Assembly (NCBI GenBank): GCA_963831005.1
Contig: CAWHOW010000015.1
Coordinates: 232,317-296,316, forward strand
Direction of reading: 5' to 3'
DNA: 64,000 nt
Source of the DNA: CAWHOW01 sp963831005
GTDB taxonomy: Bacteria; Bacteroidota; Bacteroidia; Bacteroidales; CG2-30-32-10
The position numbers and the translations under genes were made by a program. Positions 52,674 through 61,586 of the stretch are shown one piece after another; positions within the stretch are counted from its first letter, which is position 1, and each line of letters opens with the position of its first letter. A model generated the notes under the pieces. The model ran no database searches. It saw nothing but the letters and a program-made list of their open reading frames with translations, and was not told the origin of the DNA.

Positions 52674-54257
52674 TTATTTTTCAGCGCCCCATTGAAATTC
52701 TTTGATCTCAAAACCAGCGAGGTTTAATACTTTATCAATAACAGTAGAAAGCATTCCTTTGGTATCTGTGGGAAGGCTGTAAAAAGAAGGTGATGCGGGG
52801 CAAATTGTTCCGCCTGCTTCAATAACAGATTTCATGTTGTTGATATGCACCAGATTCAAAGGCATCTCTCTGGTAACAAGTATAAGTTTTCGTTTTTCCT
52901 TTAACATAACATCAGCCGCTCTTGTTATAAGGTCATTCGAAACACCTGAAGCAATTCTGCCAAGTGATCCCATACTGCAAGGACAAATGATCATGCAATC
53001 ATAGTTAGCTGAACCGGAAGCGAATGGAGCAAAAAAATCATTATTTGCGAATATCTTAAATGGGATATTCTCAATGGTATTTACTTTCAGTTCATATTTC
53101 CACACTTCTCTGGCGTTATCAGAAAACACCACACAACAATCTTCAAGCTGCTTGTCGAGCATTTGCAATTTCTCAAACAATATACTTGCATATATCGCCC
53201 CGCTGGCGCCGGTCACGGCAACAACAATCTTTTTTTTATTCATTTGTTTTTTGAATTGTAATAACTTCTCCTTCACTTCAAGCGGTGTGATACTTTCAAT
53301 ACATTCACATCTTATGCTATGCCTGCATTTACTGCAATATTTTTCTTTAACAATGAATGAGGCTTTATCACCGAGTGGCGCCCATCTGCCGGGATGAATA
53401 GGGCGCATAGGCGCATAAAGACCAAGTGCATATTTGCCTAAGGCAGCTGCAATATGCAAAGGACCTGTACTTGCAGCAAGAAGTCCGTCTGCCACAGAAA
53501 TAAAACTTATCAGTTCCGGTAGTGACATCTTCCCAGTTAAATCAACAACATCAGGGAAATTATCCATCAGGAAAGGCTTTGCTGCCAGTCCCTCTTCCTC
53601 TGTCCCGCTTATAAAAACCTTAATTTTATCTTTAGGCAAAATATTCAAAAGTCCCTGATAATTTCTCATTCCCCACTCCCTTGCACTTCCTTTAGAACTC
53701 GGATGTATGATTAGATTAAATTTCTCAGCGCTTAAAAGTGATTTGAACTTTGCTTCAGGGGGATCTATTTTAGTGAAACCATAGTATTTAGGTATCTCGG
53801 TAAGATCGAAATTTTTCTTTGCACCTAAGGAAACGAGAAGCTTTAGGTTAAGCTGCGCTTCATGATGTATGGATCTTCTTCGCGAGAGCCCTATCAGCCT
53901 GTTGCATGTATGCCAGTGATAATGCCTATGGGAAGTCCCGATTCTCACTGGGATGTTAGCTTTCCTGGCAAGTTCGGCAATAGATTTTCTTGGGAAAACA
54001 TGTATGATAACATCTGCCTTCAATGATTTAAAGTAGTCAATAGCTTTTTTATCACCTAATTTTATAATATCGTCCCAACCGACAAAACGGTCAATATGTA
54101 TACAGGAATCAATAATTACTTTAGTATAATCTCTGCCAAGAAAAATTACGTTACAATCAGGATATAATTCTTTCAGCACACCAGCCATCGGCAACGCAAG
54201 CACCACATCACCTATCCCGTCAGTCCTGCTGATAATGATATTTTTATACGAAGACAT
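52674..54257 (-). CDS. Fused frame: GT9 heptosyltransferase-type glycosyltransferase + UbiX flavin prenyltransferase
   Basis: Residues 1-338 (54257 to 53244) are a GT9 protein: SRTDGIGDVVLALPMAGVLK, HPSSKGSAREWG, GLLAASTGPLHIAAALGKYA; GT9 enzymes add heptose to LPS core. Residues 339-527 (53243 to 52674) are a complete UbiX: MNKKKIVVAVTGASGAIYAS, CSMGSLGRIASGVSNDL, REMPLNLVHINNM; UbiX makes prenylated FMN for UbiD-type decarboxylases. The join contains UbiX's own ATG. With one more A in the A6 run (53247-53252 on the complement), the GT9 frame would end in a stop overlapping that ATG, so these may really be two overlapping genes. Confidence 0.85.
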   Translation of the reverse strand: MSSYKNIIISRTDGIGDVVLALPMAGVLKELYPDCNVIFLGRDYTKVIIDSCIHIDRFVGWDDIIKLGDKKAIDYFKSLKADVIIHVFPRKSIAELARKANIPVRIGTSHRHYHWHTCNRLIGLSRRRSIHHEAQLNLKLLVSLGAKKNFDLTEIPKYYGFTKIDPPEAKFKSLLSAEKFNLIIHPSSKGSAREWGMRNYQGLLNILPKDKIKVFISGTEEEGLAAKPFLMDNFPDVVDLTGKMSLPELISFISVADGLLAASTGPLHIAAALGKYALGLYAPMRPIHPGRWAPLGDKASFIVKEKYCSKCRHSIRCECIESITPLEVKEKLLQFKKQMNKKKIVVAVTGASGAIYASILFEKLQMLDKQLEDCCVVFSDNAREVWKYELKVNTIENIPFKIFANNDFFAPFASGSANYDCMIICPCSMGSLGRIASGVSNDLITRAADVMLKEKRKLILVTREMPLNLVHINNMKSVIEAGGTICPASPSFYSLPTDTKGMLSTVIDKVLNLAGFEIKEFQWGAEK

Positions 54258-54400
54258 TCTTATGCTGTATCTGGTTAAATAAAATTCAAATTTACTAAAT
54301 TTATGCTACTGCATATTATGAAGATATAGGTTGAATTATTTTTTGTTATTTTGCATGTATTCAGTTCATCAATAACTATTCACAATTAAATCTTTAAGCA

Positions 54401-55978
54401 ATGCATAATAAACATTACATATTGGCACTCTTTGCTGCTGTTTCTTTCCTTCTGTTTGCAGGCACTATTCAAATAAAAGCAACGAATATAAAAATAAATA
54501 AAGAAGCAAGCATTACCGATGTCAATACCGCTGATAAAACAGCTTTCATCTCATTCGATATCAGCTGGGATAACTCATGGAGAACTTCAACTAATGAAGC
54601 AAATTATGATGCCGCCTGGATATTTGTAAAGTATAAGGCAAAACTCGGAACTGAATGGAAACAAGTTTATATCAACACAGATACGAAAGATTATAGTGTA
54701 ACCGCTGACAATGGTGTTAAACCTGCCTTTTTTGTTGGCTCCACTGATAAAAAAGGACTGGGCGTATTTGCTTTCCGCCAGCAGGAAGGCAGTGGAAACA
54801 TAAACTGGAGCGGGCTAAAGCTGAAGTTCAATTATGATGCAAATGGCATAAAAGAAATCAATGATTTCGTGTTTAAAGTGTATGCTATCGAAATGGTTTA
54901 TGTTCCGAAAGGGGATTACAAATTAGGTTCAGGTGGCAACGAAGCCTCTGCTTTTTATACTTATCCAAAAGTCACACAACCTTTTGATGTTAGCTCCGAA
55001 GCAGCGATTACTATGGGTAAAAAAGATGGTAATCTTTGCTATGCAAAACATTTTTACTGTGATCAGTTCTTCGGAACAATTCCAAATGAATTTCCAAAAG
55101 GATACAATGCTTTCTGGTGTATGAAATATGAGATCACACAAGGACAGTATGTGGATTTTCTCAACTCGCTTACCCGTCAGCAACAGGAACAAAGGGTATG
55201 GTCCGGTATATCCGAAACCAAAGTTGTAAACCGCTATGTTATGACCAATTCGCCCACTATACAATTTCGCAATGGCATTCGCTGTGATACAACCATCCCA
55301 CCTACTGACCCTGTTACATTCTATTGCGACCTGAATGGCAATGGTGTTCCAAACGAAAGTAACGATGGACAAAATATTGCATGTAATTTCATTTCCTGGG
55401 CAGATGCTGCGGCGTTTACCGATTGGGCAGGATTACGCCCGATGACAGAACTTGAATATGAAAAGTCCTGCCGTGGCACCAGTGCTCCTGTAGTAAATGA
55501 ATATGCATGGGGTACAACTAAATTGATAAATACTACCAGCATCAGCAATGGAGGAACAATTACAGAATTACCATCCAATGCAGATGCAAATGTTATCTAT
55601 TGCGAAAAAGCTGCCGATGTTCTTAGTCCGGTAAGAGCAGGATTTTTTGAAAAGAAGGACGGAACCAAGGAGCAAAATGGATATTCGTTTTACCGCATTT
55701 CTGATCTTAGCGGAAATCTTTTTGAACGCTGTGTAAGCGTAAGCAATAAAACCGGCGTGTTATTCAAAGGTTCTCATGGCGACGGTAACCTTGATGAAGC
55801 AGGTAATGCTACCAATACCGATTGGCCCGGTGTAAGAGGTGTGGGCGCAGGATTCAGGGGAGGAAGCTTTTTCTATGCTCCTTCTTATTGCCGTGTTTCT
55901 GACAGGCAGTATGCAGGTTTAGGCGACTGGCAGCGGTACAATCATTATGGTTATAGGGCTGTAAGGAGCGCTGAATAA
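54401..55978 (+). CDS. Secreted FGE/SUMF1-like (formylglycine-generating-enzyme family) protein
   Basis: The signal peptide (to about residue 28) precedes a beta domain with SFDISWDNSWRTSTNEANYD (about 45-165). A SUMF1-type C-type-lectin fold follows: FWCMKYEITQGQYVDFLN, NFISWADAAAFTDWAGLRPM, LEYEKSCRG, DLSGNLFERCVSVSN, and the end YNHYGYRAVRSAE. In Bacteroidota this family includes GldK/GldJ-like gliding and T9SS proteins as well as many uncharacterised ones. The paired Cys of true formylglycine-generating enzymes is not evident, so a structural or binding role is likelier. No sorting domain. Confidence 0.85.
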   Translation: MHNKHYILALFAAVSFLLFAGTIQIKATNIKINKEASITDVNTADKTAFISFDISWDNSWRTSTNEANYDAAWIFVKYKAKLGTEWKQVYINTDTKDYSVTADNGVKPAFFVGSTDKKGLGVFAFRQQEGSGNINWSGLKLKFNYDANGIKEINDFVFKVYAIEMVYVPKGDYKLGSGGNEASAFYTYPKVTQPFDVSSEAAITMGKKDGNLCYAKHFYCDQFFGTIPNEFPKGYNAFWCMKYEITQGQYVDFLNSLTRQQQEQRVWSGISETKVVNRYVMTNSPTIQFRNGIRCDTTIPPTDPVTFYCDLNGNGVPNESNDGQNIACNFISWADAAAFTDWAGLRPMTELEYEKSCRGTSAPVVNEYAWGTTKLINTTSISNGGTITELPSNADANVIYCEKAADVLSPVRAGFFEKKDGTKEQNGYSFYRISDLSGNLFERCVSVSNKTGVLFKGSHGDGNLDEAGNATNTDWPGVRGVGAGFRGGSFFYAPSYCRVSDRQYAGLGDWQRYNHYGYRAVRSAE

Positions 55979-56176
55979 TTATAAAATATTTGCATTTATA
56001 CCAGAAACGGGATAAATTATCACATTTTATGAACCTAAAAAGGTATAGAGGTATAAGGTATAAATGTATAAGGAAGAGCATAATATACCATATTCCTTTA
56101 TACCCTTTACCTGAAATTAGAATGAATTAATTTACACCGTTTAAAGTATAATTTATTCTTCTAAAAAGATAGCATT

Positions 56177-56632
56177 TTGTTGACATTATATACCGACGAA
56201 TCGTTTATGAGGGAAGCACTGAAGGAAGCGCAGAAAGCTTTAGCTGCCGATGAAGTGCCCATAGGCGCCGTTATCGTTTGCCGGAATAAGATCATTGCAC
56301 GCGCCCACAATTATACCGAACACCTGAACGATGTAACGGCTCATGCCGAGATGCAGGCTTTTACTTCGGCAGCAAATTCCATAGGCGGGAAATACCTCCC
56401 CGAATGTACCTTGTACGTTACTATTGAACCCTGTGTGATGTGCGCCGGCGCTTCCTATTGGACACAAATTGGAAAGATAGTTTATGGCGCTAAGGACGAT
56501 AAAAAAGGATATTCGAAATTCGCTTCTAACATATTACATCCTTCTACCGAAATTAAAGGCGGTATACTAAAAGACGAATGCGCTACTATCATGAAAGAGT
56601 TCTTCCGTAAAAAAAGAAAGCCGGCAGTTTAA
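56177..56632 (+). CDS. tadA: tRNA-specific adenosine deaminase
   Basis: It converts A34 to inosine in tRNA-Arg(ACG). Zinc-site motifs are HAE (56-58) and PCVMC (85-89). The TTG start at 56177 gives MLTLYTDESFMREALKEAQK, like relatives that begin a few residues before FMREAL; ATG 56207 is the alternative. Length 151, normal. The 198-bp gap before it contains an imperfect GGTATAAA/TTTATACC hairpin (about 56039-56112). Confidence 0.93.
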   Translation: MLTLYTDESFMREALKEAQKALAADEVPIGAVIVCRNKIIARAHNYTEHLNDVTAHAEMQAFTSAANSIGGKYLPECTLYVTIEPCVMCAGASYWTQIGKIVYGAKDDKKGYSKFASNILHPSTEIKGGILKDECATIMKEFFRKKRKPAV

Positions 56633-56647
56633 ACTCCGGCTTTTTTT
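56617..56647 (+). terminator. Rho-independent terminator overlapping the tadA stop
   Basis: AAAGCCGG (56617-56624) and CCGGCTTT (56636-56643) pair around CAGTTTAAACT, with seven Ts following. The left arm lies within the last codons of tadA. Confidence 0.85.
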
Positions 56648-56664
56648 ATCGTATTATCTTTTTA

Positions 56665-56883
56665 TTAATCATCCACGCCCGACTTTGTTCTCAAAGTATG
56701 TATGCCTACTAAGCTGTAGAAAAAACAAAAGCTGAATATACTTGTAAAAAGCAGGTAGGCCCCTAATATCGTACAAATGATAAGACCCACACCTTTAAAC
56801 AATCCCGTGGCAATTAGAACGGTAAAAACAATCACCACAAACAGTCGTATCACTCTGTCAACCGTTCCCACATTCCTTAACAT
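56665..56883 (-). CDS. DUF2892 (YgaP-type) small membrane protein
   Basis: 72 residues with the DUF2892 start MLRNVGTVDRVIRLFVVIVF and two membrane helices separated by GVGLIICTILGAYLL. No rhodanese domain is attached. Found widely; the function is unclear. Confidence 0.85.
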   Translation of the reverse strand: MLRNVGTVDRVIRLFVVIVFTVLIATGLFKGVGLIICTILGAYLLFTSIFSFCFFYSLVGIHTLRTKSGVDD

Positions 56884-56957
56884 ATACCCTCCGCTTCCAA
56901 ATTTTATGCAAAATTACACAATACTTTAACGAAAGTCAAGAAGAATAAGCTCATTTA

Positions 56958-57746
56958 TCAGGATATCGACCTGTGAAACATCCTTATTGAAATGGTTGTG
57001 GTAACTATTAACATCGAGCACAATATCACTACTCCCGGCCAAATGCCATCCCATATCCATCCTTTGGTGGCAATTGTCCTCATGGTTCCTGCTGCATAAG
57101 TGAGGGGATTGCAGCTTGCAACAACCCTCAGCCACGACGGCATTGCGCTTACAGGGAACATGGCGTTACTGGTGAACATCAACGGCATGGTAAGAAAATT
57201 CACAATGGCAAAAAGGGATTCCATAGATTTAATGACTGCCGCCAGTGAAAGCGAAATACCGCCCATTATCATCCCGAAAAGGCTTGATAATAATAAGAGA
57301 CAAATAACACCGGGTACTCCGGTTACAAAATGAACGCCAAGGCAAAGCGCAATAATAACTATGATCAATGCCTGAAGCATAGCCTGCGAACCCAGCGCAA
57401 GTAATTTTCCTAATGGTATAGCCGCTCTGTGAATAGGCGATGACAGCATTTTGTTCAAAAATCCAAGCCTCCTGTCCCATACAATGGAAGTGCCACCCAT
57501 TACCCCGCCAAATAATGTTGTCATGATCATAATACCGGGAGTCATAAAATCAATATAGTTGCCAGTGCCCAGCATTTTTGCCGCCATAGGGTTATTGGTA
57601 AGCCCCGACATCATGTTGCCCATCAGCACCAGCCATACAACCGGTTGTATAAAAGCCATCGTTATCCTTGCCCTTTGCTGAATAAACCTTTTCATTTCGC
57701 GCCAGAATACCCAGTAAATATCGGATAACAAAACAGGTATTTTCAT
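56958..57746 (-). CDS. ABC-2 type transporter permease (DrrB-like)
   Basis: 262 residues with six membrane helices of the ABC-2 type: WVFWREMKRFIQQRARITMA, GNYIDFMTPGIMIMTTLFGG, PLMFTSNAMFPVSAMPSWL. It overlaps the ATPase gene by 4 nt (ATGA), so the pair forms one exporter. Drug or lipid/polysaccharide export is possible; the substrate is unknown. Confidence 0.92.
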   Translation of the reverse strand: MKIPVLLSDIYWVFWREMKRFIQQRARITMAFIQPVVWLVLMGNMMSGLTNNPMAAKMLGTGNYIDFMTPGIMIMTTLFGGVMGGTSIVWDRRLGFLNKMLSSPIHRAAIPLGKLLALGSQAMLQALIIVIIALCLGVHFVTGVPGVICLLLLSSLFGMIMGGISLSLAAVIKSMESLFAIVNFLTMPLMFTSNAMFPVSAMPSWLRVVASCNPLTYAAGTMRTIATKGWIWDGIWPGVVILCSMLIVTTTISIRMFHRSIS

Positions 57747-58759
57747 TTTCTTGTCCTCCTCATCATTATTCTCGACCTCACTGCATTTTCCTTGCCACCG
57801 CCCACATCTCTCATTTCACGACCGGTATAGTGAATGAATACATCATCAAGTGAAGGCTGCTTGAAAACTATCTGACCTATCTTTGCCGGCATGCCCTGCA
57901 ATGTTTCAAACATGTCAGGTATTGAAGCCTCACCATTGTTCACGGAAGCTATATACCCTTTTGTGCCGGCATTGGTAACGCTATTCACAAACGGAAGCTT
58001 ACTTAGCTTCTCAATGGCATTAGTAACTTCATCCGTTTCTCCGGTTGAGAATTTGAACATGACAATTTCATTTCCCAGTGAGCTTTTAAGTGCCGAAGGA
58101 GTATCCATTACTTTTATCTTTCCCCTGTCAATGATGGCTATCCTGTCGCAAAGCACATCGGCTTCATCCATATAATGTGTGGTGATGAATATGGTCATTT
58201 TTATTTCTTCCCTCATGGTGTTGACAAACTTCCATATCTCGCGCCTTGTCTGTATGTCTAGACCAAGAGTGGGTTCGTCAAGGAATAAAAGCTTGGGACG
58301 GTGTATCAGTCCGCAGGCTATATCAAGCCTTTTGCGCATGCCGCCCGAATAAGTTTCTACCTTATCCCTGGCCCTGTCCTTCAGTTCAACTAATTCAAGC
58401 ACTTCGTCTATCCTGCTCTTAACTTCATTGCGGGGTATGTGATAAAAGCCTGCCTGTAAACGCAGATTATCATTGCCTGTAAGCGAATCGTCAACGGCAA
58501 GGTCCTGCGAAACATAACCTATGGAAAGGCGTACCTTATACGGGTTCTTTATAATATCCATACCATCCACTATTGCACCGCCTTTGGTAGGGTTTATCAG
58601 GGTAGTGAGCATGGCTATGGTGGTTGACTTCCCTGCCCCATTTGGTCCCAGGAAACCGAATATCTCCCCTTCTTTCACTGAAAAACTTATATCGTCCACA
58701 GCGGTTATGCCGCCGGGGAAGACCTTTGTCAGACCCTTTGCTTCAATTATGGTGCTCAT
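57743..58759 (-). CDS. ABC transporter ATP-binding protein (DrrA-like)
   Basis: 338 residues: Walker A GPNGAGKST (38-46), signature YSGGMRKRLDIA, Walker B LLFLDEPTLGLD, switch His in FITTHYMDEAD. The C-terminal extension (about 220-338) is as in daunorubicin-resistance DrrA proteins. It is first in a two-gene operon with the permease. Confidence 0.94.
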   Translation of the reverse strand: MSTIIEAKGLTKVFPGGITAVDDISFSVKEGEIFGFLGPNGAGKSTTIAMLTTLINPTKGGAIVDGMDIIKNPYKVRLSIGYVSQDLAVDDSLTGNDNLRLQAGFYHIPRNEVKSRIDEVLELVELKDRARDKVETYSGGMRKRLDIACGLIHRPKLLFLDEPTLGLDIQTRREIWKFVNTMREEIKMTIFITTHYMDEADVLCDRIAIIDRGKIKVMDTPSALKSSLGNEIVMFKFSTGETDEVTNAIEKLSKLPFVNSVTNAGTKGYIASVNNGEASIPDMFETLQGMPAKIGQIVFKQPSLDDVFIHYTGREMRDVGGGKENAVRSRIMMRRTRK

Positions 58760-58964
58760 TTATAAAATTTGACAAGAATATTCAATTACATTTATCTCTG
58801 TAAGGATTTTAGCAAAGATAAATAAAAGGATTTATAATAATTATACATGGATTGCTAACCAATTTATAAGAAGGATAGTTGTAAGAGCTATGTGGATTGC
58901 ATCAATCTGTATCGGGATTTTGCCCGGACTAAATTCCTAAATACCTCCTGTTATTATCGAAAGC

Positions 58965-59133
58965 AACTAAATAACTATAGTAATCAATCAAATAACTATA
59001 GTAATTAACTAAATAACTATAGTAATTAACTAAATAACTATAGTAATCAACTAAATAACTATAGTAATCAACTAAATAACTATAGTAATTAACTAAATAA
59101 CTATAGTGATCAACTAAATAACTATAGTTATCA
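58965..59133. repeat. 21-bp tandem array, eight copies
   Basis: The unit is near AACTAAATAACTATAGTAATT, with only single-base differences between copies (AATT/AATC). The core TAACTATAGT is almost palindromic (perfect TAACTATAGTTA in the last copy). A minus-strand frame reads VDYYSYL repeats, but there is no reason to call it a gene. It lies in the 417-bp gap between the ABC operon and the IS256 end; nothing else is seen there. Confidence 0.85.
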
Positions 59134-59176
59134 GCTCGCTTTGGATTTTGGCTGAGGGATATTGAGAGTATAAATG

Positions 59177-60528
59177 AGATTGTGTAAACAGGATATTCAC
59201 TGTCTACATCGCCCTTCAAAGATAATTAAAAATTGATTAAGAATGAGTGCCCAATGCATGATTGGAAGTTTCCAAGCATCTTCAATGTTTTTAATGGCTA
59301 AGTATATAGATTTGGATGCTGCATTTTCATTTGGGAACTGCGTTTTTGTTTTGGTATATTTTCTGATACCACGGTTTAGATTTTCAATAGTATTGGTGGT
59401 ATAGATAATTCTTCTAAGCTCCAGTGGATACTCAAAATAATTGGATAAGCTGTCCCAGTTTGTTTCCCATGAAGTGATTGCATATTTATACTTACCCTGC
59501 CATTTGAGTTTAAATTTTTCAAACTCTTCCAGGGCTATTTCTTTGTTGATGGCGGTATATACTTTTTTTAGATCCTGGCAAAATATCTTCCTGTCCTTCC
59601 AAACTACAAACTTGCAACTGTTACGGATTTGGTGGACAATGCAGAGCTGTGTTACAGTTTCCGGGAATACGGCATTAATAGCTTGGGTAAAGCCCTTGAG
59701 GTTATCCGTACAAGCAATAAGAATATCCTCTACACCTCTGGCCTTTAAGTCGGTCAGAACACTCATCCAGAAGGCAGCAGATTCTGTTTTTTCAATCCAA
59801 AATCCGAGAACTTCTTTTATGCCATCTGGTTTAAGACCGATAACGATATAAACACATTTGTTTATCACTTTGTTATCTGTTCTGATTTTAAGAACAATGC
59901 CATCCATCCATACGGCATAATAGACTGGCTCCAGTGTGCGCTGTTGCCATTCTTTGGCTGACTCCATGATACTTTCAGTAATGTTGGAAACTGTTGTTTC
60001 GCTAATTTCCAGTCCATAAATATCCAAAACCTGGTGGCGGACATCGGAAGTGGTCATCCCCCGGCTATACATACCTATTATCGCATCTTCTATCTTACTA
60101 CTGATGGTTTCTCCCTTGGGAATAATATGTGGTTCGAAAGCTCCGTTTCTATCTCTTGGAATATTAAGTATCACTTCTCCTACATTCTCAGTTGTAATAG
60201 TTTTTGGAAAAGACCCATTGCGACTGTTACCTGTATTGTATCCATCTTTGGCATGTTTTGGGTAACCAAGATGTTCCTCTAGTTCACACTTTAGCATCTC
60301 CTCTATGCCTTGCTTAAATATCGAATTAAAATATTCTTGAAATGATTCTTTGCTTTTAAACTGTTTGAAAAAGCCTTTGGGGAATTGATCTCCCGTGTCG
60401 TTTTTGTTTTGCATTTTGGTATTTGGTTTAAAGATAAATTAAAATTTTCAATATAGGCTTGTGCTTCGTTCCGCTGCGCTCCACTTCAGCACAAGCCTAT
60501 ATTCCTTTTAAACCTGTTTACACAATCT
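59177..60528. mobile_element. IS256-family insertion sequence, 1352 bp
   Basis: AGATTGTGTAAACAGG at 59177-59192 is repeated inverted as CCTGTTTACACAATCT at 60513-60528, bounding one intact transposase. Inside the right end, a perfect 16-bp inverted repeat (60450-60465 and 60488-60503) could form a hairpin upstream of the transposase. No 8-bp direct repeat is visible next to the ends. Confidence 0.85.
59197..60414 (-). CDS. IS256 family transposase
   Basis: 405 residues, the full family length. The DDE triad is D171 (WMDGIVLKI), D237 (CTDNLKGF) and E344 (TNTIENLNRGIRKYTK), with the family C..H motif CIVHQIRNS (H261). N-terminal DNA-binding region LGYPKHAKDGYNTGNSRNGS. The frame is unbroken, so the element may be active. 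Confidence 0.96.
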   Translation of the reverse strand: MQNKNDTGDQFPKGFFKQFKSKESFQEYFNSIFKQGIEEMLKCELEEHLGYPKHAKDGYNTGNSRNGSFPKTITTENVGEVILNIPRDRNGAFEPHIIPKGETISSKIEDAIIGMYSRGMTTSDVRHQVLDIYGLEISETTVSNITESIMESAKEWQQRTLEPVYYAVWMDGIVLKIRTDNKVINKCVYIVIGLKPDGIKEVLGFWIEKTESAAFWMSVLTDLKARGVEDILIACTDNLKGFTQAINAVFPETVTQLCIVHQIRNSCKFVVWKDRKIFCQDLKKVYTAINKEIALEEFEKFKLKWQGKYKYAITSWETNWDSLSNYFEYPLELRRIIYTTNTIENLNRGIRKYTKTKTQFPNENAASKSIYLAIKNIEDAWKLPIMHWALILNQFLIIFEGRCRQ

Positions 60529-60806
60529 GCTTTTCTCTACCGGGATATTTGAAGGAAATTATAAGATTTTGAACAGTTTGCACTAACACACTTCTTATAC
60601 TTAACTTTATACATACTCTAACAAGGGGAAGGGCGTTGACTATTACGTTAGCAAAAGGGTAAAGCAACTTCGACAAAACTATTTTCGATGAATTGTTTTA
60701 CCATAAGGCGGAAATTTTATATTATTGCGAAGAGATTAAAGTTGAAATATACCCAATATGGTAACACTAACATTAGCAGTTATTATTTGGGAACACTTCA
60801 ACTTTC

Positions 60807-61586
60807 ATGGACACAAAACATTTTGACAGACAAATGAGCGCATTAATAATTCCTTGTTACATTAAAAAGCAATGGGATATTGACTGCCTTAATCGCTTAT
60901 TGGTTAGCGTTCAAAATCAAACGCAACGCTTTGACAAAGTTTATTTGGTTGACGATGCAAGCCCGTTAAAGTATAAACCTCGCCATGAATTTGTTGAGCA
61001 TATAATATTAAATGAAAACGGTGGACCTGCAAGGGCAAGGAACATCGGGATTGAAAAAGCAATTAGCACAGGTACAGAATATATTTTGTTCACCGACCAC
61101 GATTGCATTTTAGATAAAGAATGGAACGAACAAATGACTTCGTTGCTAATGAAAACCGATTTCGGAGCAGTAGGAGGAATGACTTATTCATGGGGCAAAA
61201 CACTTCTTGATTATTACCATGACATAAACGGAACACTTGCAGGTAAATGGTTACTTCCCGATAAAAAAGAATTGTGGTATATGCCTTCATTAAATTTCGG
61301 AATGAAAAGTGTCGTTGCTGAGCAGTTTCCGTTTGATGAAAGATTTCCAACTGCCGCAGGTGAAGATGTTGATGTGTGCCTGCGGTTGCGGAGTAAATAC
61401 AAAATCGGTTTTTGCTCCAACGCAAAGTTGTGGCATGACTACGGATATAAAAATTCCATTGCCAGCTTTAGAAAGTTTATTAGGATATTTAAAAAATATA
61501 AAAGTTCAAGTGCAACTATTTACGATGCACATTCAGTATTAATGTGGGATTATTCCGAATCAATTTATCAAGGTAATATGCAATGA
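60807..61586 (+). CDS. Family 2 glycosyltransferase
   Basis: 259 residues, a GT-A fold: LVDDASP, NENGGPARARNIGIE, a DHD metal motif (97-99) in place of DxD, GMTYSWGK, and GEDVDVCLRL (E186, D187, catalytic base region). ATG 60807 begins MDTKHFDRQMSALIIPCYIK; ATG 60834 (MSALIIPCY) would be a shorter start. It overlaps the radical SAM gene by 4 nt (ATGA). It transfers a sugar to an unknown acceptor. The 278 bp before it, up to the IS end, holds no other clear gene. Confidence 0.9.
   Translation: MDTKHFDRQMSALIIPCYIKKQWDIDCLNRLLVSVQNQTQRFDKVYLVDDASPLKYKPRHEFVEHIILNENGGPARARNIGIEKAISTGTEYILFTDHDCILDKEWNEQMTSLLMKTDFGAVGGMTYSWGKTLLDYYHDINGTLAGKWLLPDKKELWYMPSLNFGMKSVVAEQFPFDERFPTAAGEDVDVCLRLRSKYKIGFCSNAKLWHDYGYKNSIASFRKFIRIFKKYKSSSATIYDAHSVLMWDYSESIYQGNMQ

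Noticed and set aside
20821..59133. Tandem arrays considered as CRISPRs
   Set aside because: Units are contiguous, with no unique spacers and no cas genes in the window.
58929..59219. Minus-strand ORF with VDYYSYL repeats
   Set aside because: It consists of the array plus the IS end; nothing indicates translation.
59140..60570. Similar-looking GGGATATT words on both sides of the IS as a longer target duplication
   Set aside because: The match breaks after about nine bases and is not adjacent to the IS ends; chance in AT-rich DNA is likely.
60758..60826. 22-residue ORF before the GT2 gene as a possible RiPP precursor for the radical SAM enzyme
   Set aside because: It overlaps the GT2 start out of frame, has no Cys or leader-core pattern, and the operon begins after it.
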